Of a DNA stretch of 64,000 nt, positions 39,825 to 50,979 are shown piece after piece. The position numbers and the translations under genes are program-made. The stretch spans positions 4,751,763 to 4,815,762 of the forward strand of contig JAQFVV010000031.1 of assembly GCA_028023455.1 (NCBI GenBank), given 5' to 3'. Numbering within the stretch: position 1 is the stretch's first letter; each line of letters opens with the position of its first letter. The stretch is from Epiperipatus broadwayi (Eukaryota; Onychophora; Udeonychophora; Euonychophora; Peripatidae). Below the pieces are notes generated by a model. It searched no databases, had not been told where the DNA came from, and was given only the letters and a program-made list of their open reading frames with translations.

Positions 39825-41870
39825 TCACTTTCAACCTTGAAAATCTCTCCAAGTTTAATTCAGTTTCTCTGATCTGTCTCTTATCCATATCATTACAGTA
39901 TCTTCCTTATTTGTTCCACTCATCTATTTGTGATCTATTTTTGAGTCTTTAATCTTTTGAGATCCAGTTTAAGATTTCAACTGTTCACCTATTAATATCT
40001 TGTTTAGAAACATCCCAGCTCCACCTCAATCTCTTAATTTTACAATCATGCAATTCTCTCATTCATGTAATTTCACTTTCAATACCTTCTTGTTACTCCT
40101 AACATACATCTCTCTTTACCATTAAGTGGTGTGTAATCTCTCTATTCTGTTATACATCAAAGTTTCAGATACATAAATAAAAACCAGTAAAAGAAATTTA
40201 TTTCAAATCTTTCTTTTCAAACAGAGACATATTTCATTTTAATATTAACCTCTTTCTATAAAAATCACCTCATGCAAGTCTAATTCCATGATTAAATTCA
40301 TAATGTTTTTCTCTATATTAAATATCTGACTAAAGTATTTGTAGTTAGATTCTTTCACTTTATCATTATTTTCTTCTTTTGTGAAAATCCATTGAACATT
40401 ATTTTAGTATACTTAGCATATATCGTTAGCCCTATTTTCTTAATTTCATTTGATAACCCTTGCAACATTTCCTGATGCTCTGAAACATTATTTGCAAAAG
40501 AATCACAACATCTGCAAAATCTACATGACTTAAATATGGTATTGTCCATTTACTTTTTTCTCTCCTATCTTCCTATTTTAATATACTAAATACTTTTTGC
40601 AAAACTATTTGAAGGTATGGAATCACGTTGTTGTACATTCTTCTCAATGTTAATCTTTTTAATATTACTATGTAATCTAATAATTGCTGCTGCATTTTGA
40701 AAATATTCTTTAGAACATGATATCCTGGATTTATATTTTGATAATCTAATGCTTTAATAATCAAGGAAATGTTTATAGCATTAAATACTTTTTCACAATC
40801 TACAAATCTAAAATGTAGTAACAAGCTATACTCATTGCTCTTTTATAACTTCTCTCAATACTTAGATATGATCCACAGTGCTAAGAACACTTTTAAATCT
40901 AGTTTGCTCTTTTGGTTGACTAAAATACAAAGTTCACTACTGATGTGTTGTAATTATCTCTGTGAAAAATTTGTGTAGAACTGACAAAAGAGTGATAGGT
41001 CTATAATGTCTAATTTATCACTTTTTAAAAATATCAATAATAGTTACCGCATTCTTCCAATCATTTAGTACATCTTTATTATTTAGATATTTGATATAAA
41101 ACTTTTCCAACAATTTTTCTATTAATTCATCTGCTTTTTTTAAGATATTGATTATAATTCCATCATTACCTGCAAATTTTTCTTCTTCATACATTTAATT
41201 GCATGTCTCACTTCTTCATTTAAAATGCTGGGAAATTCAGAAGATGTAGTAATTGTAGTCGATAGTTTGTTTTCTTGTTCTTTGTAGCTGTATAATTATT
41301 TATAAAGCTCTTCCACACATTTTACAATATCATCTCTCTTTTTAAGAGTAGTTTCATTTTTTTATTACAAAAATAAGTTTCCTATCAATACCAAAATGTT
41401 GTTTATATTTTTGAAACTTTACCATGCTAATTCAGTTATATTTTCTTATATCATTATTAACTATTTTTTATACCATTTTATTTAAAACTGTGGATAGTCT
41501 TCTTAATGCATCAATTTTTATATATTTTCATATCTCTCTTTTTTCATACATTGGCTTGTCTCAGTAAAAATTTATCGATAAATTGCTGTTTTTATTGTAC
41601 CAGCTATCTTTCATGCAGTTTTTAATAATGTATCAGTCGTTTTCATATTGATTTCATTCAAATCTAAACGACTATCAAAATCTGTTAGTATTTTTAAATG
41701 ATTTGCAAGTTCTAATTTAAATTTATTTAAATATTTCTGAAGGTTAAAATTATCAAGTGTGAATATTGTTTTATCTCTAATTTTGCATTAACATATATCA
41801 TACATTTCACTAGTTAATAATCATTTCTCATGTTGAATTAATTAAAACATTACATGTATTTAATTTAGTG
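39825..41870 (-). pseudogene. decayed RTE retrotransposon (RT to 3' end)
   Basis: Minus-strand frames match the intact RT at 60035-61327 segment by segment. 40573-40824 has FVDCEKVFNAINISLIIKAL and NINPGYHVLKNIFK. 40355-40549 has SFANNVSEHQEMLQGL and KKIGLTIYAKYTKIMFNGF, with the FADD catalytic motif eroded. 39830-40110 matches the C-terminal region down to ELNLERF. Many frameshifts. Its 5' side (41140-41870) parallels 26390-27660. Confidence 0.85.
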
Positions 41871-42335
41871 CTTGTGAGAATATCCATAAATAAGCAAAAC
41901 CCAGAAATATACTTATAAAATTTTTTATACCCTTTTTGAAAATCCATTTAAAATCTTCTAAGGATATGACAATTACTTAATAACTAGAAATGCTAGAGGA
42001 ATGAAAGGTATCTGCAATGCAAAAAAATTAAAATGTTATTATAAATAGAAGAATTGTGCTCAAACAAAAAAAAATTATAAAAATTAAGGGGAAATAGATA
42101 AATGAATTCAACAAAATGCCATAAAGATACATGTTCTTTTTTTTTTCATGAAGAAATAAGTAATGTGACAAGATATATTCCTGTCAAGATGGTGGTTTAT
42201 ATATATATAATGAAAAAATAAAGTATCCAAAAAATAAGGATTATGCATGAATATATATTAAATCCATATTCATATTAACATTATATAATAAAATAATAAA
42301 TTATTAATGTAAGACTAATAATTATTTCCATTATA
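41871..42335. other. AT-rich stretch
   Basis: Part of the duplicated segment. No separate feature is recognised. Confidence 0.4.
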
Positions 42336-42343
42336 TTCTAAAG

Positions 42344-43910
42344 CAGTGGTCTTCAACCTTTTCACACCTGTGGACCAACAAAAATAAAGATAAGATTTCG
42401 CAAATCGGCAGAAGTTTACAGATAAACTTTCTTAAAGATGTAACCTGCTTAGCCTTAGATAAGCATAATTGTTATAAATGACCAAAACAGCATACTAGTT
42501 ATTGTGTATTGTAATGGTGTTGCTTACCTTCAGATGCTGAACACTGCTGTAGAAAACAGTACAATAACAATCATTCTCATTAATGTGCTTGCATTTCTAT
42601 GTTTATTATTTCATTGTTAAAACATGCAAGAATAAAATGTTATTCACCTGAATGTTGAAAAAGTCAAAAGTTTTGATCTTATTTTAATTTTTTTTTTAGG
42701 GGTGGGTGGGTGGAGAAATACTTTGTCATCACTGGGACAAAAGATAGAGACCAAAGTTATTTTTTGTTTGTTTTTATTTTTAAAAAAAGATAAGAGAAAT
42801 TGGTTTCAAAAATAAGTTTTAGTATTTTAGCAGTATGCAAATAACGCCAAAAAAAATATTGCCTTATAGGCCAAAAAATAGTGGGCGTATTTTTAAACAA
42901 CAAAAAATAAAAGAAAGCGAAACTTGAAAAAGTCAAAAGTTTTGATCTTATTTTAATTTGGGAGAGGTGATTGAGAAATACTTTGTAAAAGTTAGAGACA
43001 GAAATTTTTTGGTTGTTTTTCTTTTTTAAAAAGGTGATAAAAATTGATTTCAAAAATAAAAGTTAAAGCCAAAAGAGATCTTATTCTAATTTTTTTGGGG
43101 GGAGTGGATTGAGAAATACTTTATCATCACTGAGACAAAAGATAGAGACCAAAGTTATTTTTTGTTTGTTTTTATTATTAAAAAAAGGTAACAGAAATTA
43201 GTTTTAAAAATAAAAGTTTTAATATTTTAACAGTATACAAATAAAGCCAAAAAAAATATCACCTTATAGGCCAAAAAAAAAAAGTGGCCGTATTTTTAAA
43301 CAAAACTGAAACTTGAAAAAGTCAAAAGTTTTGATCTTACTTTATTTTGGGGTGGTAGGGATGTATTAAGAAATACTTTGTAAAATTTAGAGACAGAACT
43401 TATTTTTTGGTTTTTATTTTTAAAAAAAGGTAATAAAAATTGATTTCAAAAATAAAAATTAAACTCAAAAAAAAAAATTGCCGTATAGCCAAAAAACACT
43501 AAAAATCTTATTAAAAGAGAGAGTAGAAAAAACTTAAGAGACCAAAAAAAGTCATGTTACATTTTATTGTTTTAACAACACTGACAAATGGCCATGATTG
43601 GCTATCAAAAGACAACCAGAGTTTGTATAATAAAAAACTTTTTTAAACCCCCCCCCCCATAAACATCTGTGATAAATAGAAAAACAAATTAATTTATGTA
43701 TGATTGATTAGATTTTGTTTTTGTTCTGTTTCTATTTTTTTAATTGGGTAAAAATGCGATGAAAAAAATAAATAAAAATTGTTTATATTAATTAAAAGTT
43801 TAAAATCTTATTATTTTGTTATTACAAACTTTCTTGCCAGTCTAGCATGGACCGGCAGAAAACTTCTGTGGCCCGATGCCAGTCCATGGACCAGTGGTTG
43901 AAGACCATTG
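42344..43910. mobile_element. non-autonomous hAT transposon with internal minisatellite
   Basis: The ends are inverted: CAGTGGTCTTCAACC at 42344 and, reverse-complemented from 43910, CAATGGTCTTCAACCACTGG. An 8-bp TSD TTCTAAAG is perfect on both sides (42336-42343, 43911-43918), diagnostic of hAT. The left subterminal region reads TGTGGACC and the right one GGTCCATGGACTGGCA. No transposase frame remains; most of the interior is a tandem array. Confidence 0.9.
42655..43500. repeat. tandem repeat array inside the hAT element
   Basis: The word GAAAAAGTCAAAAGTTTTGA starts units near 42656, 42927 and 43316, with a diverged start near 43063. Long (~260 bp, with the GCAAATAAMGCCAAAAAAAA segment) and short (~135 bp) units alternate, giving a higher-order period of about 390-400 bp. 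Confidence 0.75.
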
Positions 43911-44060
43911 TTCTAAAGAACCCATAATTTCTTACCATTAATCTGTCAAAAGTACAGATGTGTTTAAAATGTGTACATAGGTGAGGGATTATATGTGCAT
44001 GCATAAGTAATTTAGATTAATTATTTAAAATTCTCCAACTATTTAGTGATCCTACAAAAT

Positions 44061-45125
44061 AAATTAATTCTCCTTTCTTTATTTTTAATAAATTGTGAAA
44101 AAATAATTTATTACATATAAAAAAACAAAACAAAAAAAAACATTTTAACCAAACATTTCCCTTCCCCTTTAAAATATAACAGAAAAATCAAGTCACTAGG
44201 GAAGCATAAGGAATAAATATTGGGATCGGCTAATATATCAAGATTGTTTTAAAAAGAGAAAAAATACATTTTGTAAAAATATAATATTAAAAAAAAATAA
44301 ATAGAAATTTTGAAATATCTTATTTTACAATCGACTAAATCATTGCGCTTTATTATCAGTTCTAAAAATAATTAAAATACAGATAATGCCTGAAGCAACT
44401 ACCATATATATATATATGTTTAAATAATTCTTTATAAACAATTTCCTAAAAATGATTCAATAAATCTACTGGATTAACTCAGTTTAAATATGTAATTTGT
44501 TTTTTTTTCATATATCAAATGTGCCAGGAAGCGAACCTAATTTGTTGTTTATTATAAATTCACATAATTCAAAGAAAAAAGGCCAATTTCTACTCATATA
44601 TCTACTATAGATAGTTATTGTCATTTATAAAATTATTTATTATTAAAATGTTATAAGTTGATTTTGAGATTGTAAATTTTATAACAGCTTTCCTTCTTTC
44701 TGCATAGGATTATAAAGTTAAAAATATTATTTGATTTGTTATATAAATTCTGATATAAGGGAAGACATTAAATGGAGTTATTCTGAAGAATATAGTTATT
44801 GAAGTTCTAATCTAATATCATCTGATTACTTGCTTTTCAATAAAAAGAGAAAGAAAAAGAACAATATATATATGTTTAAAAATAAAAATAAATTAAAAAC
44901 TAATCACAATATAATTTAATTTTAGTGTGCTAAGCTAAAATTAAAAGTTAATTATAATTTCAATTATTTTAGTTTTAAAAGGAACTTTATTCAAGGAAAA
45001 ATATATCTACAGATATTTCAGTTTAAAAGAAAAAATAATAATACAAAACCAATCACAGAATACCATAATAAATATTTTCAAAAACATTCAGTGATTTAAA
45101 CTATTATTAAAAACATTTACAATAA
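44061..45125. repeat. diverged segmental duplication, copy 3 (partial)
   Basis: 44070-44330 resembles 28741-28960 and 35880-36070 (CAGAAAAATCAAGT, AATATATCAAGATTGTT, ATACATTTTGTA). Similarity fades before the non-LTR element at 45130. A B-box-like piece of the SINE family may be present at 44500-44540. Confidence 0.5.
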
Positions 45126-45129
45126 ATTA

Positions 45130-46240
45130 GAAAACATGGACAAGTTACCAAGTGTCTGCAAAAATGTCTGTTGGGGTAAGTTTTTTATTTCTTTGTTTTA
45201 TTGTCTCTAATTTGGTTTTAAATGTATTAAAATTTCTTGCATTATTGTTGTGAAGATAAGTGCATCATAATGCATATAGTATAAATATACTTCATATTTC
45301 TGCAAAGCAGGCATTTGGAAAAGACTCTATAATTGAATTTATAATGGCATTCTTTTCCTGATAAATTTTTGTAATATATGATCGAGTATATTGTAGGCTA
45401 CTACACTCAAAGAATATATGTTTTTGGTTCTCTTCTGATCTGTGGCACAACTCATACATAGTGTCAATGTTAAGTATGTTTCTTTTATATCTCATAAAAT
45501 ATAATGTTGGACAACTCACACATAGTGCCAATATTAAGTATGTTTCTCTTATATCTCATGAAATATAATGTTGGTAATGACCACATGTTCATTTTAAGTA
45601 GAAAATATAAAAACTTGGGCTCAAGTGAGTATCCAATACTTAAATCTACGTATTAGCTGCTTACTATTAATGCCTAGCATTGGTAAGTCTAAATTATAAT
45701 TTGTTTTTGTGTAGACATTCATATATATTCCAATATATTATTTATCTTGTGGGAAAGTTGTTAGAGTTAAATATTGATTCAATAGGTTCTATGACTGTTA
45801 TATTTTGTGTGTGGAGGTTTGTCTGTGTTATTTTAAGAGTGACTTCTAAATGTGGGTATATTCTTGTTACAGATGATAAAGAATTAAATACATGAATAGA
45901 ATGTAGTCCTAATCCATTTAAGTTGCTATGATACTGCATTTGCCTGAGTGAGATGGCCACTATTTTTCTTCTCCATAAAAGTTTTTTATACAGAAAATAA
46001 ATTTTTATTGTAAAGGATTTTGTGAAGACTATAATCAGTGTATAATAAGTAATTTTTTTAATAATCAGCATGTTTATAAGTGATACTTTTGAATAAAGAG
46101 AAACATATGCTTTTGAGACAGAGGATATAGTACATTCTGTTGTTTGAATGTTTTTGTATTTGCCTTCATATAACTCATGTGAAAGGGAAAACCTAAATAG
46201 ACTTTAGGTTTACCCTGAAATATATTTGTATGTGTTTTGC

Positions 46241-46274
<34 letters not shown>

Positions 46275-46432
46275 CATGCATGTTTTATCAAAGTTAAATT
46301 CTAGTTTATAGGTGGCAAGTGTATTCATGTAATATATCAGCTAATATTTGTATTTGTTTTCTAGTTGTCAGAAAAACTGTTATATCATCCATGTAGGCTA
46401 CATTATGACCAAGGGTTGAGAATCCTATTATG
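45130..46432 (-). pseudogene. non-LTR retrotransposon, 3' part (RT palm to zf-RVT region)
   Basis: On the minus strand the piece begins STLGHNVAYMDDITVFL, containing the catalytic YMDD of RT, and continues TLATYKLEFNFDKTCMLY, the following palm/thumb segment. 45292-45531 has MYELCHRSEENQKHIFFECS, the CxxC...H...C zinc-binding segment that follows RT in several non-LTR clades. A (TA)n expansion (46243-46271) interrupts it. Frameshifts are present. Its own 5' part lies next to it in the opposite orientation (46436-48898). Confidence 0.8.
46243..46271. repeat. (TA)n microsatellite
   Basis: A short AT dinucleotide run inside the decayed RT frame. Confidence 0.95.
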
Positions 46433-47622
46433 TACAAGAACAACAGAATTTTTATTCTCAGAAATATACATTTTATTAACTAAACTAAACAGCTTAGAAA
46501 TGGATCCAGTACAAAAATGGATAGTGTACATACAAATAATATCACATACTATAAACTGTCACAAGAACCACTAGCCCAACAACAAAACTCTTAGCTTTTA
46601 TTGGTGAATTACATAAAAGAATAATACATAGTACCCCAATTACAGAAAATAATCATCTATTAATTAAACTAAAAAAAAAACTTATAAATCCATATATGAT
46701 GTGTTAAAAGAATACATTACTACAAAAAAGAAAAAGTTTTTCAACACACAAACATATATCTGGTTCAGACAATATATTGGATGGGCACTAGGACAACCAC
46801 CTACAACAAGAATTCCTTCAGCATTAGTGACTAGAGATGTGGCTATCATGGGTGATGTTATGTTAGCAACAGTATACAAACACTTCATCAAAATGAGACA
46901 GAATTCAAACCATCTTTTGGCCAATTTGGGATGCTGGATGATACAGAAATATTCAAACCTAAAGATTTTATACAAAGTTTGGAAAAGATACTAGATTCAT
47001 GTCATCCAGGACCACTGGGTATACCAAAATTTGTTTTTGCCCACTTAACAGTTCACTTCTATTTATCTTGCAGACATGCTAACTTCCTTACAAAAGAGGT
47101 ATACCATATTCAGGATATATATCCTATAGCAACCATACCATTTATAAAAAAAAAAAACTTTGCTCTGTGCAGTGCAAAACATAAGACCAATATCTATGGG
47201 TCCATTGGGTATTAAATTTCTTGAAACAGTAACTAAAAACAAAATTGAACTATACCTTACACTTTGTTATCGCAGTCACAGTTTGCTAAAAAAGGCTCAT
47301 CAACAGGCCAAACAGCTTTTGTATTCAAAACTGTAATTGATACTGTGTGAAATGCAAAAAATACAGCCCAATTGCAGTACAACCGGATATAAGAACTGGG
47401 TTTGATTTGTTACCAATTGATGTACTCATAAAAACATTAGAAAAAACAGCAGTACCAAAATCATTATATTTAAACCATTTCATGATCACATTTCCTATAC
47501 TAGCACATTAATTGTTGATAAACAGAGCAAAACTCTCCATACAGTATTGCCCCCTGTGCTAAACAGAGTAATCAATGGATGCCAGAAGGCTTGTGCATAA
47601 AATCCCTATCTAATGCCTACTC

Positions 47623-47681
47623 ATCCAATATCCCCAGACTAGTTTCTGGCTTGTGGCCTTCGTCAGTGAGGAGCTTTGGAT
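47623..47681 (-). ncRNA. type I hammerhead ribozyme, family 1, best-preserved copy
   Basis: In transcript orientation (minus strand): outer stem I ATCCAA pairs with TTGGAT; inner stem I TCCTCA pairs with TGGGGA (one G-U). The core CTGACGA fits CUGANGA. A 13-nt stem-loop II follows (GGC pairs with GCC). Then come GAA and a 2-bp stem III (AC-TA-GT) followed by C, giving a GUC cleavage site after the position complementary to 47637. One deviation: the base pair next to the core in stem II is A-A. Self-cleavage is predicted, not shown. Confidence 0.65.
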
Positions 47682-48245
47682 CTGAGAGCACTGCATCTAG
47701 ATCTTAGGATCTAATGCAACCCTCTAGCAACCATCTTTTATCTCTACTTAACTACAAAACTATGAGAATGAAATTGAAAACACAAAAAATATTTTCCAAT
47801 CTAAGCTCAATAGCTTATATAGTCAGAAACTAGTCTGGGGATATTGGATGAGTAGGCATTAGATAGGGATTTTATGCACAAGCCTTCTGGCATCCATTGA
47901 TTACTCTGTTTAGCACAGGTGGAAATACTGTATGGAGAGTTTTGCTCTGTTTATCAACAATTAATGTGTTAGTATAGGAAATGTGATCATGTGATGCTTA
48001 ATGGTTTAACACCAATCCTGCCTAATAGGATAGTAGTGGCTATGGTTGTAAAAGAGCCAAAGACATCAAAATGTATGGGTGCTGAACTGAGTTCAGACCC
48101 ATATGACTATATAAGCTATTGAGCTTAGATTGAAAATATTTTTTGTGTTTTCAATTTCATTCTCATAGTTTTGTAGTGAAGTAGAGATAAAAGGTGTTTG
48201 CTAGAGGGTTGCATTATATCCTAAGATCTAGATGCAGTGCTCTCA

Positions 48246-48304
48246 GATCCAAAGCTCCTCACTGACAAAGGCCACAAGTCAGAAACTACTCTGGGGATAT
48301 TGGA
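48246..48304 (+). ncRNA. hammerhead ribozyme, family 1, core-mutated copy
   Basis: Same stem I halves as the copy at 47623-47681. The core reads CTGACAA instead of CUGANGA, and the cleavage triplet is CTC instead of GTC. Probably inactive. Confidence 0.5.
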
Positions 48305-49047
48305 TGAGTAGGCATTAGATAGGGATTTTATGCATAAGCCTTCTGGCATCCATTGATTACTCTATTTAGCAAAGGTGGCAATACTGTATGGAGAGTTTTG
48401 CTCTGTTTATCATTATATTTACTCACAAACTGACTAATAGAGAAATATATGTAAGTCTAAATGGGAAAATGTGTCTCCCTTTTAATTCACATCCCACAAG
48501 GATCTCTGCTTAGTCCCCAACCCTATGCCCATGGGCACCATGGCACCCACAGACCATTTTATGTGTGCCTCTGCTATCTGACCATTGTATATTTTCAAAA
48601 TATGCCAATTTTATTTCCATCTTGATGATTTGGAGATGGAGCTTGCTCTCTAATTGCTGCATTGTAATAATTTAGATATTTTATAAGAAGATAGAGGGTC
48701 ACTCTCTCTGGCATTGTTGATATTTTCCTTATGTTCTATGGTTGTATTTGTGGTGGTTCATCCCCATTTTATTATATATGTCTAAAGATAAGAGTCCTAA
48801 CATATTTTCTTGCCCTCAGAAAGTAGGTGCAAATTTTGGGTTCATGCTACCCTAGGCTCATGATGTTATTTAGCTTTTCCTCTTGGAAGTATCTTCTTTA
48901 TATCACATGATCACTATTTCTTATGCTTATTCATAACTATTATTAAACAGGCAAAACTCTCCATATAGTAATGCCACTCAATGCAAGCCAGAGTAATCAA
49001 TGGATGACAGAAGGCTTGTGCATAAAATTCTTATTTAGTGCCTACTC

Positions 49048-49099
49048 ATCCAACACCCCCAGACTAGTTTCTGGCTTGTGGCCTTCAGCGAGCTTGGAT
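49048..49099 (-). ncRNA. hammerhead ribozyme remnant, family 1
   Basis: The stem II, GAAAC, TAGTC and stem I sequences are present on the minus strand, but the CUGANGA core has suffered a deletion. Inactive remnant. Confidence 0.4.
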
Positions 49100-49587
49100 C
49101 TGGAAGCACTGCACCTAGATCTTAGGACCTAATGTGCTCCAGCAGCCACCTTTTATCTCTATTTAAATACAAAACTATGAGAATAAAATTTGAAAACACA
49201 ATATTTTCAATCCAAGCTCATTAGCCTTCTGGCATCCATTGATTACTCTGGCTTGCATTTGGTGGTATTACTGTATGGAGAGTTTTGCCTGTTTAATAAC
49301 AGTTATGAGCAAGCATAAGAAATAGTGATCATGTGATGTTTAGTGGTTTAACACCAATACTGCCTAATAGGTTAGTGATGGTTATGGGTATCAAAGAACC
49401 AAAGGCACGAAAATGTATGAGTACTGAACTGATTTCAGATCTATATGACTATATAAGTTAATGAGCTTGGATTAAAAATACTAGTGTGTTTTCAATTATA
49501 TTCTCATAGTTTTGTAGTTAAGTAGAGATAAAAGGTGACTTCTGGAGGGTTGCATTAGATCCCGAGATCTAGATGCAGTGCTCTCAG

Positions 49588-49646
49588 ATACAAGGCTCCT
49601 CACTGACGAAGGCCACAAGCCAGAAACTAGTCTGGAGATATTGGAT
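49588..49646 (+). ncRNA. hammerhead ribozyme, family 1, core intact
   Basis: The core CTGACGA (49603-49609), 13-nt stem-loop II, GAA (49623-49625), mini stem III and GTC (49630-49632) are intact. Stem I has one mismatch in the inner helix (TCCTCA with TGGAGA) and one in the outer (ATACAA with TTGGAT). Could still cleave. Confidence 0.6.
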
Positions 49647-50065
49647 GATTAGGCACTAAATAGGAATTTAATGAACAAGCCTTCTGGCATCCATTGATTA
49701 CTCTGGTTTATACTGAGTGGCATTATTGTATGAAGAGTTTTGCCTGTTTAATAAGTTATGAGCAAGCATAAAAAGTGATCATGCGATGTTTAGTGGTTTA
49801 ACACCAATCATGCCTAATAGGATAATGGTGGCTATGGTTATTAAAGAACCAAAGACACCAAAATGTATGGGCACTGAGCTGAGTTCAGACCTATATGTCT
49901 ATATAAGCTAATAAGCTTGGATCAGACCTATATGTCTATATAAGCTAATAAGCTTGCATTGAAAATATTGGTTTTCAATTTCATTCTGTTTTGTAGTTGA
50001 GTAGAGATAAAAGGTGCTGCTGGAGGTTTGCATTAAATCCTAAGATCTGGGTGCAGTGTTCTCAG

Positions 50066-50121
50066 ATCCAAGGCTCCTCACTGATGAAGGCCACAAGCCA
50101 GAAACTATTAGGATATTGGAT
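50066..50121 (+). ncRNA. hammerhead ribozyme, family 1, cleavage site lost
   Basis: CTGATGA core, stem II and GAAAC are intact, but the following bases read TATTAGGA. A few bases have been lost or changed, removing the GTC site. Stem I outer halves ATCCAA and TTGGAT remain. Confidence 0.5.
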
Positions 50122-50979
50122 GAGTAGGCATTAGATAAGAATTTAATGCACAAGCCTTCTGGCATACATTGATTACTTTGGCTTGCACTGAGAGGCATTA
50201 CTGTAGGGAGAGTTTTGCCTGTTAATTATTTCTTTATTGTGTATTTATTATTGTGTATGTTTTATTATACTGATAATTGATAGTCTTGTATTTTGATGTG
50301 TATCATCATTTCTTCAGGAGCACTTTAACTCCATAAGTGTAGGTTGAGAGTTTTGATGTACAAATCTGTTTTGTTATACTTTGCCAGCACTGCATGAGAT
50401 AAAATCAATAATGATTTATTCAAAACTATAAATTTATATTTGTTAGCCTAAATAAGCAATATGCAAGTCATCACTGGATTGGTAAGATCTAAAGATCATT
50501 CAGGTTTACTCATTGTTGGGATAATAATATAGAGTGTATGAGTGTATATGTGTAATATAGAGTGTATATGTGTAATGTCTGGGAACAATTTAAAGCAGTG
50601 GTTCTCAACCTTTCTACTGCCACAGCTCCCTAATATAGTTCCTTATGTTGTGGTGATTTCCAACCTTAAAATGATTTTTGTTGCTATTTCATAACTGTAA
50701 TTTTGCTACTGTTATGAATTATAATGTAAGTATCTGATATGTAGAATGTATTTTCATTATTACAAATTGAACATAATTAAAGCATAATGATTAATCACAA
50801 AAACAATACGTAATTATATATTGTGAAATATTTATTTCTAATTATAAATAAATGAAATTTTTTTGAAGCATGATTATAGTCTTAATATAACAACATAATA
50901 TAACAACAGCAAACTATATTGCTATGTGCAAAAAGCCAAGGTCAGTGTGAAGGCTGAGATTGCTTCTGGTGACACCAGA

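Larger units (their letters stand above)
35866..44060. repeat. diverged segmental duplication, copy 2
   Basis: Collinear with copy 1 (see that entry for matched words), and its start resembles the start of copy 3 near 44070 (CCTACAAAATAAA at 35830 and 44050; AAATATAACAGAAAAATCAA in copy 3 and AAAATATAGTAGAAAAATCA in copy 1). It carries the SINE-like piece at 37190, the RTE copy at 39825 and the hAT element at 42344. Confidence 0.6.
47473..48408. mobile_element. hammerhead-bearing repeat insertion 1 (Penelope-like pLTR organisation)
   Basis: A 936-bp insert is bounded by a perfect 13-bp TSD ATCATTATATTTA (47460-47472 and 48409-48421) inside the RT relic. It consists of a minus-oriented partial unit, an inverted junction near 47820, and about 1.3 plus-oriented units. 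Landmarks of a unit are GCCTTCTGGCATCCATTGAT, GGAGAGTTTTGC, GGTTTAACACCAAT, TATATAAGCT, TAGAGATAAAAGGTG and the hammerhead. It has no open frame. The unit arrangement and ribozyme resemble pseudo-LTRs of Penelope-like elements; the class is inferred. Confidence 0.75.
46436..48898 (+). pseudogene. non-LTR retrotransposon, inverted 5' part (RT N-terminal region)
   Basis: Plus-strand frames give ALVTRDVAIMGDVMLATVYK, then IQSLEKILDSCHPGPLGIPK, the GPDGIP-like start of RT, then IRPISMGPLGIKFLE (the RPIS box) and a STGQTAFVFKTVI segment (47300). After an insertion (47473-48408) the frame resumes with HIPQGSLLSPQPYAHG near 48490, the PQGSxLSPxLY box B. These motifs belong upstream of the YMDD found on the minus strand to the left, so the 5' half is inverted relative to the 3' half. 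Frames are broken. Right boundary approximate. Confidence 0.7.
48899..50225. mobile_element. hammerhead-bearing repeat array 2
   Basis: A minus-oriented partial unit (48899-49222) abuts plus-oriented tandem units starting GCCTTCTGGCATCCATTGAT at 49223, 49679 and (partial) 50154; period about 456-475 bp. It begins near TATCACATGATCAC and ends with GAGTTTTGCCTGTTAA, as in insertion 1. A ~33-bp internal duplication sits at 49889-49950 (CAGACCTATATGTCTATATA twice). The flanks share similar ATCTTCTTTA / TATTTCTTTA words that may be a worn TSD. Confidence 0.75.

Noticed and set aside
43649-43661. Poly-C run as a structural or regulatory element
   Set aside because: A simple homopolymer inside the hAT array; no partner sequence or context supports a function.
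46682-46975. Minus-strand frame opposite the RT N-terminal region
   Set aside because: Antisense shadow of the plus-strand retrotransposon frame.
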